From contig OX485808.1 in NCBI GenBank assembly GCA_950295325.1, positions 30,278,527 through 30,338,526 of the forward strand: a stretch of 60,000 nt of DNA, given 5' to 3'. Numbering within the stretch: the stretch's first letter is position 1; each line of letters starts with the position of its first letter. Origin of the DNA: Polytrichum commune (Eukaryota > Streptophyta > Polytrichopsida > Polytrichales > Polytrichaceae). Positions 23,401-36,939 of the stretch are shown piece after piece. The notes under the pieces are model-generated. The model was given only the letters and a program-made list of their open reading frames with translations, had not been told where the DNA came from and did not search any database. The translations under genes and the position numbers were made by a program.

Positions 23401-24070
23401 ACTAATTGTACTATATTGTCAAAATATCGGGCACATTACTTTGTGATTCATTGTATTTGAGTTTCTTCCTTGTTTTAGAATGTAGTACTACGTAGTCTCG
23501 AGTTTTTCTTCCAACTGGACCATAAGGTGGATATTAACTTCCATCAATCAGAAGCCATTATAGACCATTACTTTAGGGGGTTAGTCTTTTTGACACTAAT
23601 AACCTTAATATGACGTAGCCCATTGTCACATCCATGAGGGGTTGGGAATTTCTTTTGCAATGTGCCAGGATGGACAAAAGAATATAGAGGAGAGTTCAGA
23701 CCATTGGTGGTCTAGTATAATGGTGAATGCATGGTATCAATAATCAACATCAATAACGGTGTCAAAGAACCCACCCATGGGTATCAATATTGCAGTAGCA
23801 ATCAAGTATCGATATTTGGTGGGCTTGTCAAGGCGAGAAAATATTTGATACCCGATTTATTATTTGGATAAACGCCATTCTAAAACATATCAATGTTAAG
23901 GCTACTTAACCTAGATATGGAACTTCTTGCATGGTATTTAGACCCAAATGATATCGAAAAGCAATTGAATTTCTCAATATGTGCCAAGAAAAAAACCAAA
24001 TGATATTGAAAACACATATATCATCATATACTCATATACTATTGTTATTTAAAAAATGAAATCCTAATCA
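23401..24070. other. No gene seen
   Basis: AT-rich anonymous DNA. Nothing recognisable on either strand. Confidence 0.5.
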
Positions 24071-24074
24071 TAGG

Positions 24075-24255
24075 TACATGAGTGATATTAAAAAACATAA
24101 ATTCCTTATTATAGATACATGAATATTATTAAAAACATAAATTCCTCTTATAATGACATGAATGGTATCAAAAAAACTTTTAATTAGATACATGAATGGA
24201 TGAAAAATAAATAAAATACTTATTATAAATACATGAATGGTATAAAAAAGACAAT
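24075..24255 (+). repeat. Degenerate minisatellite, ~40-bp unit
   Basis: About five imperfect repeats of 'acatgaatggtat.aaaaaacataaattcct.attatagat'. The minus-strand ORF over it is a by-product. Confidence 0.75.
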
Positions 24256-24639
24256 ACCAACGCAACATTAGAGTTGACCATAACATCTGTCAACATGTGA
24301 GCCTTGTTACCATTCTAACCTTCATGAAAGTATGCTCCCTCTATTTCATCCACATCAAATTCATGCTAGAATTGAATCAAGATTTCATATCATGCCCTTT
24401 CATTTCAAAATCAAAGTGTGATTATTCTAACATAAAGAAACATGCAATCTTTTCACTTAATAATGTTATCACTTTTTTGTAAAGTCTAACTCCCTTTCCG
24501 TGGTAATAAGGATTCCCGTGAAATTTTGGTGGTATTTGGAATTTGTTGATTGCAACAACACTTGCATGACTAACATACCTTAAGACTAAAGAAACTCCAA
24601 AATCAAGCAATCTTATTACTTGAGAGTAAACTCTTAAAC

Positions 24640-25550
24640 TTAATGAGTTTGCATTAGAGTTTGATTCCATACCTACTATGGAGAGTGCAACAAAAATTTG
24701 TCCCCTTCCAAATTTGTTCATAACTTATTCCATTTGGGTGCTACAATATTCACTTCGGGCCTTTGAACCCAATTTAGGGGTCAATTTGGTTTTCAGTGTA
24801 TATCCCTAAGTTGTACATAATTATATGTGTTTGCACCTTCCACCATGATGAGTGTCAAGTACGGTTGTAAATTTGATTGTCACGTACCCTACACCACATC
24901 CTTGATATACAATTTCGGTTCAAAGAAACCTACCGTGGAAGGTGTGGCAAAAAATTGTCCCCTTCCAAGTTCCTTCTTAATGTATTCCATGCGAGTCCCA
25001 CAAATTCCGCTCTAACCCTCTGAATCCACTTTAGGGGTCGATGCTCCCTTTGCCTAAAACCTGTTATTTCTAGACGACAACATTCAAATCAATGTCGGGC
25101 ATCGGTACCTTGCCCGCATGTAGTTTGTTATAATGTGAAGCAAACGTCGCTAATTTGATGCAAATACCCAAACTAAGAAAACGCATAGCTTTCTTATGAC
25201 GTTTTTATGTCATAATTCTCTAAAAGCAATTTGGTTTTAAATATATAACCCTAATGTGTACACAATTCTATGTGTTTTTCACCCTCTACCATGATAAGTT
25301 ACACGAAACTTAGGTGTCATGATGGGTGTCACGTTTGGCTACAAATTCAACTGTTGTACATCCTTCACTACATTTCTTAGTATTTGATTTTGGTTCAAAG
25401 ACACATGCCATGGAGAGTATGGCAAAAAAAACTTGCCCCTTCCAAGTTTGTTGTTGATTTATTCTATTTGGGTCCCACAAGATTAAGTTGGGGTCTCTAA
25501 ACTCAATCTAGGGGTCAATTTGATTCTCAATATATATCCCCGGGCATACT
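24640..25550 (+). repeat. Three diverged tandem repeat copies
   Basis: A block containing 'tggagagtgyggcaaaaa.ttgtccccttccaa', then 'tattccat.tgggtcccaca', then 'aggggtcaatttg' occurs near 24676, 24932 and 25410. The stretch between copies ('ttatatgtgtttgcacc' and 'accatgatgagtgtca') is also shared. Spacing is irregular (about 256 and 478 bp) and divergence is high. Confidence 0.6.
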
Positions 25551-26690
25551 ATAATTTATGTGTGCTTTTACCCATGATAAATGTCACAAACCTTCATCCC
25601 TTGATAGACCTAGTTGGGTGCACCTACCCATCTACATACCAAAGATTCGTGATAGCCATGTACGTTGAAGATGCAACTTTTGGGAAACATCGGTATTATC
25701 CTCTTTAAGATCATTTAATGTTCCATTAGCTTCAATGACTTGATTTACGTATTCTCGTATTAAGGGATCAATCACCCTTAAACTTAAGAGGGGGTAGGTT
25801 TTTACATGGTTGTCACGGATTCTATAGCCCTATCTATGTATCATATACCACCTCGTATTGGAACTTGGTTCATTAGCATTGGTATTCTTGCCAACAATGA
25901 CGAAAATAAAGTATGTATTTAGCTACTTGCAAATTTGTGATGCATGCACTATAGCCAAAGAGAACCCCTCCCCTCTTTGAAAAATGTTGGTGTAATATCA
26001 TCAATAATAACTACAACATTAGTTTCTTATGAGGAAGCAAGCACGAATGAAGAGGCTCTTTCATCTATAGGCTATCACATTCCATTGGAGGACTTTATGA
26101 TTTCAATAATGACTGAAAAACAAGGATAGTGGTGGGGAGGAGGATGGCGGGGGTGTAGGACGAGCATACATGGATTTTCAAGGTTTTGAATACGAAGGAA
26201 AAGGAAGCCTAATACATGCACAAAACCGCTTGCTTTTCAAGCAAGTAATTGTTGCAATGGTTAACATGCTTGGGGAGTCATTTTCTCTACTCACTATGGA
26301 CAACTATCAACATGTTTGTTAAAGTTCACCTAGAAGTGGCAATTCCTCATAGTGGATCACATGGTTAAACGAATTGACGACCATTTGAAGGATATTTTTA
26401 TTGTCCGCTTCTACATTGATATGTGCACTTCGTTGCATCAGAAAATGACGTGATGTTTTTTACAAAAAGAAGGTCCAATTAAAAGATTTAAGATAAATAT
26501 TACAATAACCTTAGCTCTACCATAGCCCCTAACATATGTAATAGCATTGGATGCTCAAAAGATGGTGTTAGCTTATGATAGGGTCATTTTTTATAAGTAA
26601 CACAAGACATGTATATGGAAAACCCGTACTACACTATAAATGAAAATTTGTGATCCTTAATGCACCAAGTTGCAACTTGAGCATAGAAGT
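25551..26690. other. No gene seen
   Basis: Short ORFs only, with no domain. A purine-rich patch lies near 26125-26165. Confidence 0.45.
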
Positions 26691-26739
26691 CTCATTATTT
26701 TTTTAATACCGGTAGAGTAATGGTCCAAGATGACCCTAA

Positions 26740-28265
26740 ACTACCGGATGATAGTGGAGAGATACCGAAACCAAATGGAGTGGTCGTGTGAGCCCTCAAT
26801 CTCCACCCTTAAGCGTCGTAGTCCGGGTGGAGACTCAGACCCCACATGTCCTAATTAGCTTCCCCCTTCCTCATCATTTAACCTTGTACACCAAGTGAAT
26901 GAGGCTCACACATACCACACTTTATAATGAAATAGTGCCTTACATTAGCATTCACAAATGCTTGGAATCGTTAGCCGCCCAATTCTCCTACACCTAATTA
27001 GCTAATTACTCTCTAATTGCACACCCTAACCCACCAATCACATGAGCATCCTTGGTCGTTTGGACACCCCTTGTGAGGTCCAGCAACCTCCAGCTACTAC
27101 TTCTCCTAACACTAAACTATATGCTTCACTGAATTGTCTACTGTCCTAACCCTTGGCACCGAACAGAGGATTTCCAGCAACTTCTAATTCTACCCACTCT
27201 ACTTGGACCGGTCGTCTGGGCATTGTGTCTTATTTCTTGCATCCGCAAGCTCCCGAATTCGACAGGGTATACTAACGGTGAGGAGTAGATTCCTCCTTCA
27301 ACCTTACTCAACCACCCAACTGCATTGCTGAGAGACATTCACAAGCAGAACCTCGTGCATCAGATCCAGCAGCCTTCCTTCCATCCTCTCCCGCACGATT
27401 CCCGTAGACCCAATCCACCCTTTCCCAAACTGCACTCTGCCTTGCTCTCCTTGTAGCATGAGCTGAGCCTCATCTGCTGCAATCCCCTCTCATCAGGTGC
27501 CTCCTACTGTGCCGCCGCTCGTCACCTTTTCTTGTGTGAACCTCTCAACTCCCTGCCTGGATTTCCTCACAACTTCGGCCAACTCCAGTGATTCGATTTT
27601 CCAGGACATCCCTTGCATTGTGAAGTCTCGGTGCAAGGGTGACCCATTCCAGCTTCAGCTGGAAGCGCCCAAATGTAGACTGGTGGCAGCCACATTCTCC
27701 GCCCTGATTCTTCACTCAGTGATATTTGTCGTTCTTTGAGGCTGGGAGCCAAAACTCCGAATTGTGCCAGCTCCCGAACCAACCTAGCTCCTCTCCTTGA
27801 TCAGAAGTATCTTGATGCCCAACATCCTTCAGGCTGTAGTTGTCGTCCAAGCCACCTCCCCTGAGGGAAGGCCTGCCTTTCCAGTGAGGTCGCCATCTCT
27901 CCACCGAATGCTGCCCCGCTCCGCAACCTCCACTGTCGCAACAACCTCCTAGAGATAATTCCAGGGGCTACCCCTCCCCTTGCCTTGTGCGGCTTGCCCA
28001 ATCCGATTCAGTAGGACCACCCCGCCCCCCCCCCCCCCTTTAACCAGCTACTATCAACACTTAAAACAAACAATAACCATTTGGCCAAAGCCACTAACCT
28101 AGGACAAATACTAACCTAAGTCCTAACCCAACTAACTCAAAGCCTCACCCACTCAAGGTTAATCATTAAATTAACACTTCCAGAATCAAGCCCCGATTAA
28201 TCTTCACTTCGGTCTTTAACTCAACTCAACTCCAAGCATAGAAGCCTCACTCTTTTTAATTTTTT
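26740..28265 (-). mobile_element. 1.5-kb repeat, copy 2 (reverse orientation)
   Basis: Minus-strand counterpart of 19066-20610, sharing the 16-mer ACCCGGACTACGACGC (complement at 26813-26828) and the 'aaaaagagtgaggctt' end near 28245. A 14-C run occurs at 28024. A direct repeat flanks it: 'agcatagaagtctcattat' near 26678 and 'agcatagaagcctcactct' near 28237, which may be terminal repeat or a duplicated target. No ORF is convincing. Confidence 0.5.
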
Positions 28266-28309
28266 TGAACATTCAATGTGAATCTAAAGCCTCAGTTTTT
28301 AATGCATTT

Positions 28310-28455
28310 AATGTCAAGAACACATGTGAGCACCATATTGGGCTCACAGGTTGGCGGTTCAATTCCCGGCCATGAAATTGTGTCTCGACTTGACAGGAAA
28401 ACTAACCAAGTGGTCAAGCACCTCTTATATTCCAAAAAAAGAAAAAGAAATACCA
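28310..28455 (+). repeat. Possible SINE-like remnant with a pol III B box
   Basis: GGTTCAATTCC near 28356 matches the RNA polymerase III B-box consensus GGTTCRANNCC and sits in tRNA-like context. The segment ends in an A/G-rich tail (aaaaaaagaaaaagaaa) near 28435. I could not find a matching A box at the right spacing, nor flanking duplications, so this is tentative. Confidence 0.3.
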
Positions 28456-29159
28456 ACAGAATATGGGTATTCACCACATTAATTTTTTTTTTAAGAATTC
28501 ACTACAGTGCAAATTCAAAATAACATGCGTTGTCAATTGAAATTGGCACAGGGCAACCCAAATTGCACTGACGAGCGTAGATGAGGTAATAAGTTGTAGG
28601 AGGACCATAGAATGATGTGCCCTAGAAATGGTGAAGTTAGAAAGAAGTAGTGTATGTAGGTGAGGTGCGCCTGTTTCCATGATGATTTTGCAGACCAACA
28701 ATCCTGCCATTATCTCAGCAGCAGCAGCAGCAAGTTTGTAAATGGAGGTGTGCATGTGGCAGATAAATCCCAGGTTTTATGTACTTGTTCACCTTCACTT
28801 TTGTACCCTCGAGGCTATTGACTACTTTTTTACTGAGGTAGATGAGCCCTTGTGTGAAGGCTCTTCTTAATTATATCATAGACCTATATTTAAGTGCGTA
28901 TGTATCTGGCAAGGGGTTGTGATTGAGAACGCAACTTTATATATACATATATGATACCTGTTACGATGAGATTGGACTATGTGCTTGAAATATAGACGTC
29001 GAGAACATAATCGGGAGGGTCAATATGTGGTTACTTGAAGATAGATATTATCAGCTACGAGGTCTAGACAATCAACTTGTGTAAGTGAAATACATATGCA
29101 AATCTACCACTATGGTGGATTTATAGATTTTCCAATGACACATGGCAATAGCTTCATGA

Positions 29160-29191
<32 letters not shown>

Positions 29192-29395
29192 TTTTGACTT
29201 CTTGTAACTATTGTGTCTCAACTTCAACTATAGAGCTTGAAAGTATAATCTTCATGATTCACAATTGTCAACCAGTGTGAAATAATTATTGATTTGATCG
29301 AGCGGTCCAATTTGCATGTGGAGTTGAAAGTGCACACAACATGACCACGTGGCTTTCTCAATTGCCACAAATGTAAGTGTATCCTTTAGGGCCAC
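28456..29395. other. No gene seen; contains a (TG)n(AG)n microsatellite
   Basis: The microsatellite is at about 29158-29191. A minus-strand 94-codon frame at 28471-28755 with a poly-Ala tract (GCA repeat near 28723) has no identifiable domain. Confidence 0.5.
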
Positions 29396-29399
29396 CTCA

Positions 29400-29800
29400 T
29401 TGTGTCTTATTTAGATGTGCCTATTTCGGTTACTTATTTTATCTAGACACTTGTATTTGAGTGATATGTGGCTAACTCCAAGAACAAGTACCAAAATGAC
29501 ATGTGTTAGACTGGACTACATACTCAAAATATGATAATTATTCTAGGCTCAATAGTCAACATCATTTATTTTATTTTATTTTATTTGGGGGGGGGGGGTA
29601 ATGACCAATTTATGAGCACGAGGGTCTTCACTTTGATAATGATTAACATATTCATATGAGCTCCAAAAATTATGAGGAAAGTGGACACTACATTTGGTTA
29701 GGATGTGCTAACCACATGTTTCTTATCCTAGAGAAATAGGCTAGTCAAAAAAAGTAACCATTTAAGATCCATCTAGCTTAAAGTGCTCTTGTGAACTTTT
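29400..29800 (+). repeat. Dispersed anonymous repeat, copy 2 (MITE-free site)
   Basis: Colinear with 36940-37310 plus 37515-37560: 'acttgtatttgagt..tatgtgg', 'caaaatatgataattattctaggctc', 'cttcactttgataatgatta.catattcatatgagctccaaa', 'atgaggaaagtgga'. A 13-G run at 29587 is preceded by TTTTA repeats. At about 29752 'ggctagtc' passes directly to 'aaaaaaagtaaccattt', where the other copy holds a MITE. Confidence 0.65.
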
Positions 29801-32732
29801 ACACCCCTTACACACACTACCAGAGCTTGAGTTAAAACATAACATTATTCATATGAAAAGATTAGATCTCCCTAATTCAAAAGCAATGGCCTTATCATGA
29901 TGACCTACGACAACATACATAGATAAACCATGTATTTGTTTAGAGTTTCCATGTTCGTAACATTACTAAGCAGGTAGACGATGGTTTCTTTCCAAAGAAA
30001 GAGGTTGCGATTTAAAAGCTATGATAAATTATGGTTGCTTGTCGAAACTCTATAATACACAATTTGGGTGCTCTCCACAAATGAAGAATCATGGATTAAA
30101 GAAGAATCATGCTCACATGATACATGATCCCACATATCGCAACCAAGAAGCTCAACAATGTTATGTTTCCTCCATTATAACAAATCTTGATAAGTAGCTT
30201 AGCAAATGTTTCCATCCCATAGCAATCCCATCTCATTCCTAGAGATTTCCTAGCATTGTTTGACCAGAGAATCTTCCATCATTATTTGGGCCCACATCAT
30301 CACTCATCGTTGTTGAATGATGCTACTATGGAGCCCAAGATTTGGATTTGCAAATTTCATCCGAAACTCAAAATATGGAGAGCTTGACTCGAACACTTGA
30401 AAGTTTGAAATGGCCATTGGGAGATATCGTTGGGAGGAAGGGAAGTGAAAGAAAGAATGACAAGTGTAAGAATGTTTGAAAGTCTGTAGATTTGGGGTCC
30501 ACAAAAAGGATGGCTCAAACTCTTGACATTCTTAAGTGACATTCATGAATACGCATATAATTTTGACCACAAGCTTGTCAAGAATCAATGAGAGTTTTTC
30601 CATAGTCATTATACCTAGCACCGTCTAAGTGGCATTGCAAGCCATGTTGAATGTCAAGTGTAAAGTGGACTTGAGTGAACAAGTAAGATTGATATATCCA
30701 ATCAATATCAATTGGTTTTCACTTTAGACCAATCGATATAAGGAGATCCCCACCAATGAAAAGGCTCGTTCCTTGAAGCTCTCAACAATAATGGTCTCCC
30801 CTCTACATCATAATCATAATCATAATAATAATATTAACTCCAACCTCTTTTATGGAGGTCAGAGTAAATAAAATGTATGTTCATAAATCCGTGGTCACGT
30901 CCTAAAGGACAATGGCTTTGGGTGCAGATTTGCTTCACCCTTTGCATAGAGTAGATATTATATTAATAACCAATAATTGTTAATAATGATCAATAGTTTG
31001 ATAATGTTGTGGGTGAATATTTGTCCAAGGGCATTTTGATGTTGAGGAGTAGGATGTAAAGTGTATTTTGGGAGAAGATAGACACGAAGGCATTGGCTTC
31101 ATATTGGTTGGGAGTAAGTGTTTTGTGCCTTATATATGATCCAAGTTAAATACTTGGGAACTTGTCTGAGTGGACATGGAAGTGACTTGGTATTGGTAAA
31201 TGTGAATGTATATACGAAATGTGTGTCAACCAGTGGCCTATACTCGAGCAATTGCTAGTTGAGCTAAAAATGGTTTGTTCCATGACCAATCTTTTACTCA
31301 TGTGTTGTTTTGCAATGGGATGTGGGGATTTGGTAGCGAGATCCACATTACTTATTTGCTAAGTTGGAGGATACGAATTATGGTGTTTAAGTCATGGATG
31401 GTTTGGTCTATGGTGGCTTGTGGAGGTTTGCCATGGTTTGTCTATTTTCTAGTCTTCTTTTGTGGGCTAGTATGGAGTGTGCGTATTTTGTAGCTATTGT
31501 GTTGATTTATTTAAAATACCATAAAGGTTAATTTATTATATTCAAATCACAATATATTAACAACTTAGTTGGTGAAAACATACATTCTCACTAGAAAGCT
31601 ATAGCATCCAAATACCACGTGACATTAAATACCATAAAAAGTTGAGTCAATCCACGTTCATATGCTCAAAGAAGAGGTAGGACAACTTGTACCTCCTCTC
31701 ATAGAGACGGGATTATTGAGTATGAGTGTACGCCTCATTTATCCAACACAAAAACTTGACTCCATATAGGCTCATTACCAATTCATCTCAAATGACGTCG
31801 AGTACAATAATCCATGGTATTTGAAGCTAATTCCGGTGTCAAATGAACTAACAAAAGTAACCTCTAGGTTGCATACATATTATTTCATAGTTGTTGCATA
31901 TATAAGTTCATCCCTCTCGATTCTCAAGTTGGACTTACCCCTACATAGTCATGGTTAACTCACCTCAAGTGGATTCCATTACCTTATGTTGGGATCCTTG
32001 AAGCCAAATTTCATAACATGAAACAATGACTTGGGAATACTCCCTCTCCATTCAAATGTGGGTTACATGTGCGGTTACTTTCTAACCCAACATGTAAGTG
32101 TTAACCTTGGAGATGGTACTTGCAAGCATTGTGAATTAAGATCTCGACATTTGACTACCCATGAGAAGAGCCGGAAGTCGGGCTATAAATATATGGTATT
32201 TTTGTTCACGTAAAGACCCATGCCAAAATCCCCTTTGTAATTTGAGATAACCTTCTTTTGCGGAATGCACCCCGCCATACTTGGAAGCAGTATGTATGTT
32301 TGGCAAATCTCATTTGACGTTCCACTTTGAATTCAAAGTGTCACGCAATGTTTTCAAAAGCAAAAAAATGAATGTCAATTGACATCTACATTTCCTTCTC
32401 AAATGTCACCTCAATGTCACATGCCTAATAGTATGCACCATTTCAATTTCTAAAGTGTCAATTGATGTGTGGTTTTTCTTCTTCACAAGCCACACTACAT
32501 GTCAAAATCTAAATTGTGCATGTCAATTGACGTGCAGTTTATTTTTGTGTGAGTTTTTGCGTATCAAATGTCAAAAACTTGCGAAATTTTTGTAAAAAAT
32601 ACACACTGCTTGGATGTAACGTCTCAGTAGTGTAGTAAGTCGAGTCTTGAAGTATTCCATAGTGTCTTTCGGAGCAGGGTAGGAACTCCAAGAATAGTGC
32701 TAGAAGGCGGTGAACATGGTGGGTTTAGGGTT
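29801..32732. other. No gene seen
   Basis: Low-complexity, AT-rich DNA with ORFs of 72 codons or fewer and no protein signature. Short related motifs ('tgtcaattgayrtg') repeat near 32370, 32457 and 32520. Confidence 0.5.
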
Positions 32733-33137
32733 TACTACACTAAATATGATATTTAGTGTCATATGGTATTCAATGTCAGCATGGCAACTTTTTGGATGAT
32801 ACTTCTTATGAACATGTGAACGAATATTGTCATGGATGATGGACGAGTTCATCTATTGGCCAAACCCCGACCTTCTCTTGTCAGCAAAGTTGTGATGAAA
32901 TATTGTCACGATGGATGATTGAAATTTGGATGAAAAACCACTTGGTAAGTGACGGTAATTGCAACACTGTAAGTCTATAATCCCCCAATTTTATTTTTAT
33001 TTTTTAAATACAAAGAACGACAAATAATGGTGGGTTAACATTTAGTGTTGGTGACACTACAATGCCGCGGTTTACAATTAGTATTGAGCAAGACGATTAC
33101 AATTGGTGGACACTAAATATGGTAATTAGTGTAGTAG
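32733..33137. mobile_element. MITE-like element with TACTACACTAA termini
   Basis: The left end tactacactaaatatgata and the complement of the right end, tactacactaattaccata, pair over about 28 bp including 'tatttagtgtc'. The 405-bp interior is non-coding. Similar host motifs (gaaggcggtgaacatgg and gaaggccggtgacagc) sit on both sides. The termini include CACTA, but no transposase or clear 3-bp duplication was found. Confidence 0.45.
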
Positions 33138-35065
33138 CGAAGGCCGGTGACAGCAGTAGCGGACTTCAATTACCCGAACGGTCTGATAAGTACGATCGAT
33201 CTACCGAAGGGTAGATAAAAGATTCTCTAACATTTCTTTATTGATTGTACACCCCTCCCATTATGTTAACTGTCATTTAGAGTTCACGATGTATTTTAAA
33301 CAAAACAAAACAAAAAAAAAACAAATTTCCTTGGTGTCCATTTGTATATTGTGTCTAGCCACCACCGACTCAAATATAAGTGTCCAATAAAGGTATGTAT
33401 TGACTAAAAGTAACGTTATACATAAAAGAAACTTTAGGCTTGTTCCGTGTTCGTACATTCAAGGGTTTTAAACATGTGCAAGTCGTACATAGTATTGGGT
33501 TGGGTTTGAGTACGCCTGCCTCAACCCTTACATGTCTAAGGGGGGCTCAATTATAATGCCTTAGATGAAATTTCTACAAGTTTTCAGCGAGTTTTAATGT
33601 TATAGGTTTGTAAAATTTTAATAAGTATATGTGAAGGAGAGAAATTGAATATAATCATATGTGATATTAATGATCAATACACCAAGTCTTTATCTGCATC
33701 TTATTCACTTAGGTTGTGCGTTTGAACTCGAACATGAATCACATCAAGGTATTCAACCTTTAATCAGTCATTGATCCTTTTTAGATATGGTCCGTTATTA
33801 CACAAGTATTTATATATGTAGGTCAAATGTATGTCTATTATGCACAAGGTGGCCCAAACATAGGCATGGCTAGGGCATGGCTAGACGCCTTGCTATTTGA
33901 ATTGGGTCCCCACGTACATTACTTCAGATGAAAACAAAGCTAACAATTATGTTGCTTGTTTACTTACTTCAAAAACTAATATGAATCCAAAATTAGCATT
34001 GGAAACCCCAAATTACTCTAAGGGAACCTACATGGACTATGTTTTTACTAGATCCCCTTTACCTCTGTAAATTTGGTAGGTCCCACACCAAATAGCAAGA
34101 CATCTAGCCAAGGTTTAAAGCCCAAGTTACCATGCTAGAACCACTTACCTTAAACACTAGACTCCAAATTCTCACGTTCGTTTATCAAGACCCATTTTTA
34201 ACTCATCGATCCTTGCGACAACATTCAATGGGTAGCATGTGAAACTTCTGTGCTAATTTTTCACTCACACTAATAGGATCATTTAGAGTAGTGGCAATGC
34301 CCTCTAAATCACGTAGAAGCACTCGTGATAACTTAACGGACCCTTTGAGCACTTGTTATACTAATTTCTTGTATGCTTTATATATGTATATTTATACAAT
34401 TGATATAAATTTGTGTTCTCTTTTTTGGTGGGGTGACCTAATGTGGTTACTAATGTATATCTATATAAAATGCACCTAATGTATATATATCTATCTATAT
34501 CTATATATAGATAGACATAGATAGATAGATATAGATATATCTATATCTATATATCTATATATATAATTCTTTCGCTTCTTTCTTCTTCTTCTTCGTTACG
34601 TTTCTCTACCAAGGAGTTATGGGTATAGGTCCTTAGAATAGTACATACAATTATATATATTTTGAAGTATTGGACAAAAACAAATGTCAAAATTGGGTGT
34701 CTCACAACATCAGGTGCTTCTACTGCAATATCAACTCATAATGTTTTCCCATCATAAGGTGTCTAGTATGGACTTGGTAACCAACGAGGGCCAATATTTA
34801 CATGGACTAAATTAAACCATTTAATTGAATTATTGTTGTCAATGTTAACATTACCAATAATCCATGCCAATTTTCCAAAAAATGTATTTAAGATGTTGAA
34901 TCTTCAAATTACAATGAAGGTGTGCGATACCAGTAACCTATCTTTTAGTGTGTTTCTTTGATTTTCTTCTAATTATCATTATTGTTTTAAAAAATTTACA
35001 TAGCCATGGCATGCTTGGAGATTATCAACTCCTCCCGCCACAATTCTTATATGGAAATTTTTGCA
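33138..35065. other. No gene seen; GATA/TATC microsatellite
   Basis: A TATATC/GATAGA microsatellite occupies about 34479-34564. Remaining ORFs are short and unrecognisable. Confidence 0.5.
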
Positions 35066-35069
35066 TCAA

Positions 35070-35516
35070 GTATTGTAGCTCTCTAGCAGCTTGGGCACCT
35101 TTCTACTTCATAATTAATAAAAGTGTGAAAGCAAGTCAGGCAACCCATAAAACAATATTCTAAAATTGGGTAGATTCAAAAAGTAATTTCTAGTAAGTTA
35201 GATATTTAGCGAAGTCATTTCTATAATTCATGGATGGTTTTCCTAATGTCATATGTGGCAACTACGATCAATCTAGACACTTCCCTTAACCAACATTCCT
35301 TACTCTAAAGTTTGCCTTTTACTTGTATGTCAGGGTTTTGCTTGGCAACATATTTTGCTTTTAGGCACTCTTTTACTTGTATGCCAGGGTTTCTATTGTA
35401 ATTGTAGGCACTCTTTAAAAAGAAATTGGATAGACAATGAAATTAATTTCCCAGAAAATTCAGGCATCTTCAAAATTAATATTTTTCTACCCAAGCTGCT
35501 AGAGAGCTACGATATC
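35070..35516. repeat. Inverted-repeat element, ~45-bp arms
   Basis: 'gtagctctctagcagcttgggc' at about 35073 is mirrored by 'acccaagctgctagagagctac' at about 35490, with weaker complementarity inward. Inside is a short direct repeat 'cttttacttgtatgycagggttt' (about 35321 and 35370). It is a possible MITE; no target duplication was seen. Confidence 0.45.
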
Positions 35517-35639
35517 ACAAACTAGTATCACCTACTACTCAAAGCTACACTATGTTGTGACTCTCACAACAGAGCCTACAACAAGAATGGAGAGTTCCAT
35601 GTTTTAATTACCCAAAATTAATACTACAAACATTTTACT

Positions 35640-35960
35640 TATTTACAAGGTTTATTCTTGATATATCTAAACAAAATCATGTTTTGGTAGGGAGTTTTCT
35701 TCCACTTTGCACATTTGATAATGTGTTGAGGAGTATTCAAGTGCTCTTGGACCCCCTGGTTTTTGATGAAATGAAGAGAAGGTGTTTGACTTTAGCCAAG
35801 AAACTACTAGGAAACAAATGATCTTCATGGCAAAGTTTTAAAGGCACCTAAACTATCAGTTTTAGAAGTTTGACAAGGACATGACTACTTTGGTGTTGAA
35901 CTTACTCTAAGTAAAAAAACTCTCAAAAGCACGGAAGACTCTTCAAACAAATCATCCAAA
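35640..35960 (+). repeat. Copy 2 of the 60-510 repeat
   Basis: Shares 'catgttttggtagg', 'ttgaggagtattcaa', 'ttttgatgaaatgaagag' and 'ggtgtttgactttagccaag' in the order seen at the window start. Non-coding. Confidence 0.45.
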
Positions 35961-36935
35961 CTAATTGTACAAACTTTTATTTATTTATTTTGATTTATTA
36001 TAGTTGAGTTATCAATTGTGAAGAAATGTCACACATAGTCAATAGTGTATTCTCAAGCTTTAGAGATTAATCTCCAACCCATAACACATTTTTCAATCAT
36101 TGATTCCTTCTTACTTAACCCCTAAGCATCTATGAGGCCATGTCCAAGCCTCTCCATATACAAAAATGTGTATTTGAACTTGGGGGGGGGGCGGGTATTC
36201 ACCTACTAAAATGGATTGTAAGGCATGCTAATTTTGAAATATGGTAAAATTTTGTGACTATGAGCACTCTATGGGTAATTCCAAATTTATTGAATGATTG
36301 AGTTAATGATACCCTATACTACTCATATGGGTAAAATAATAATTTAAATATAAAATCCATAATATCATGAAGTCTTGAAAGCGTATTATAGTTTATAAAC
36401 TCCATTCATCGGGTGGAAACTTCTACAAAGACAAAGAATAATGAAATCTTGATATACAAACAGTTGGGGTGATGATTTTATGACTGACTTCAATTATCCC
36501 TCAATTCTTCATGTAAATTCAACAATTATACATCCATTCTTTGTTACTAAAATGCAAGGTATGTGAATAGTCATATCTACTATCCTTATTTCCATGGTAT
36601 TTTATATGTACCACTTACGTAATTTTATGATGTTATGTCAAATACTACATTACATACATAAATGTTTCACGCACCTAGAGCACTATTTTACATATATTAA
36701 TATACAAGATCCTATATTTTATCCCATGTAGTTCCTAGTTTTTTTTTTGCTAGTGTCCCCCCCCCCATTGGTCGAACTACATGCTTTCATTACTTGGTTG
36801 ATCATGTCCAAAGCAATGCTATCTAAAAGTTACGCATTCTTTTGATAGTTTCACATTGATATAAAATTTGGAATTAGTTATAATTTGGGTTAAAAGACAC
36901 AACCCTTTTTACCAATGTCGAGTTCGTATCATTCG
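35961..36935. other. No gene seen
   Basis: AT-rich anonymous DNA with G and C homopolymers near 36182 and 36759. Confidence 0.5.
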
Positions 36936-36939
36936 GGTA

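Noticed and set aside
24075-24286. 72-codon minus-strand ORF rich in Ile/Phe
   Set aside because: Produced by the AT-rich minisatellite underneath.
28320-28440. tRNA gene
   Set aside because: A B box is present, but no cloverleaf, anticodon arm or acceptor pairing could be drawn; kept only as a possible SINE remnant.
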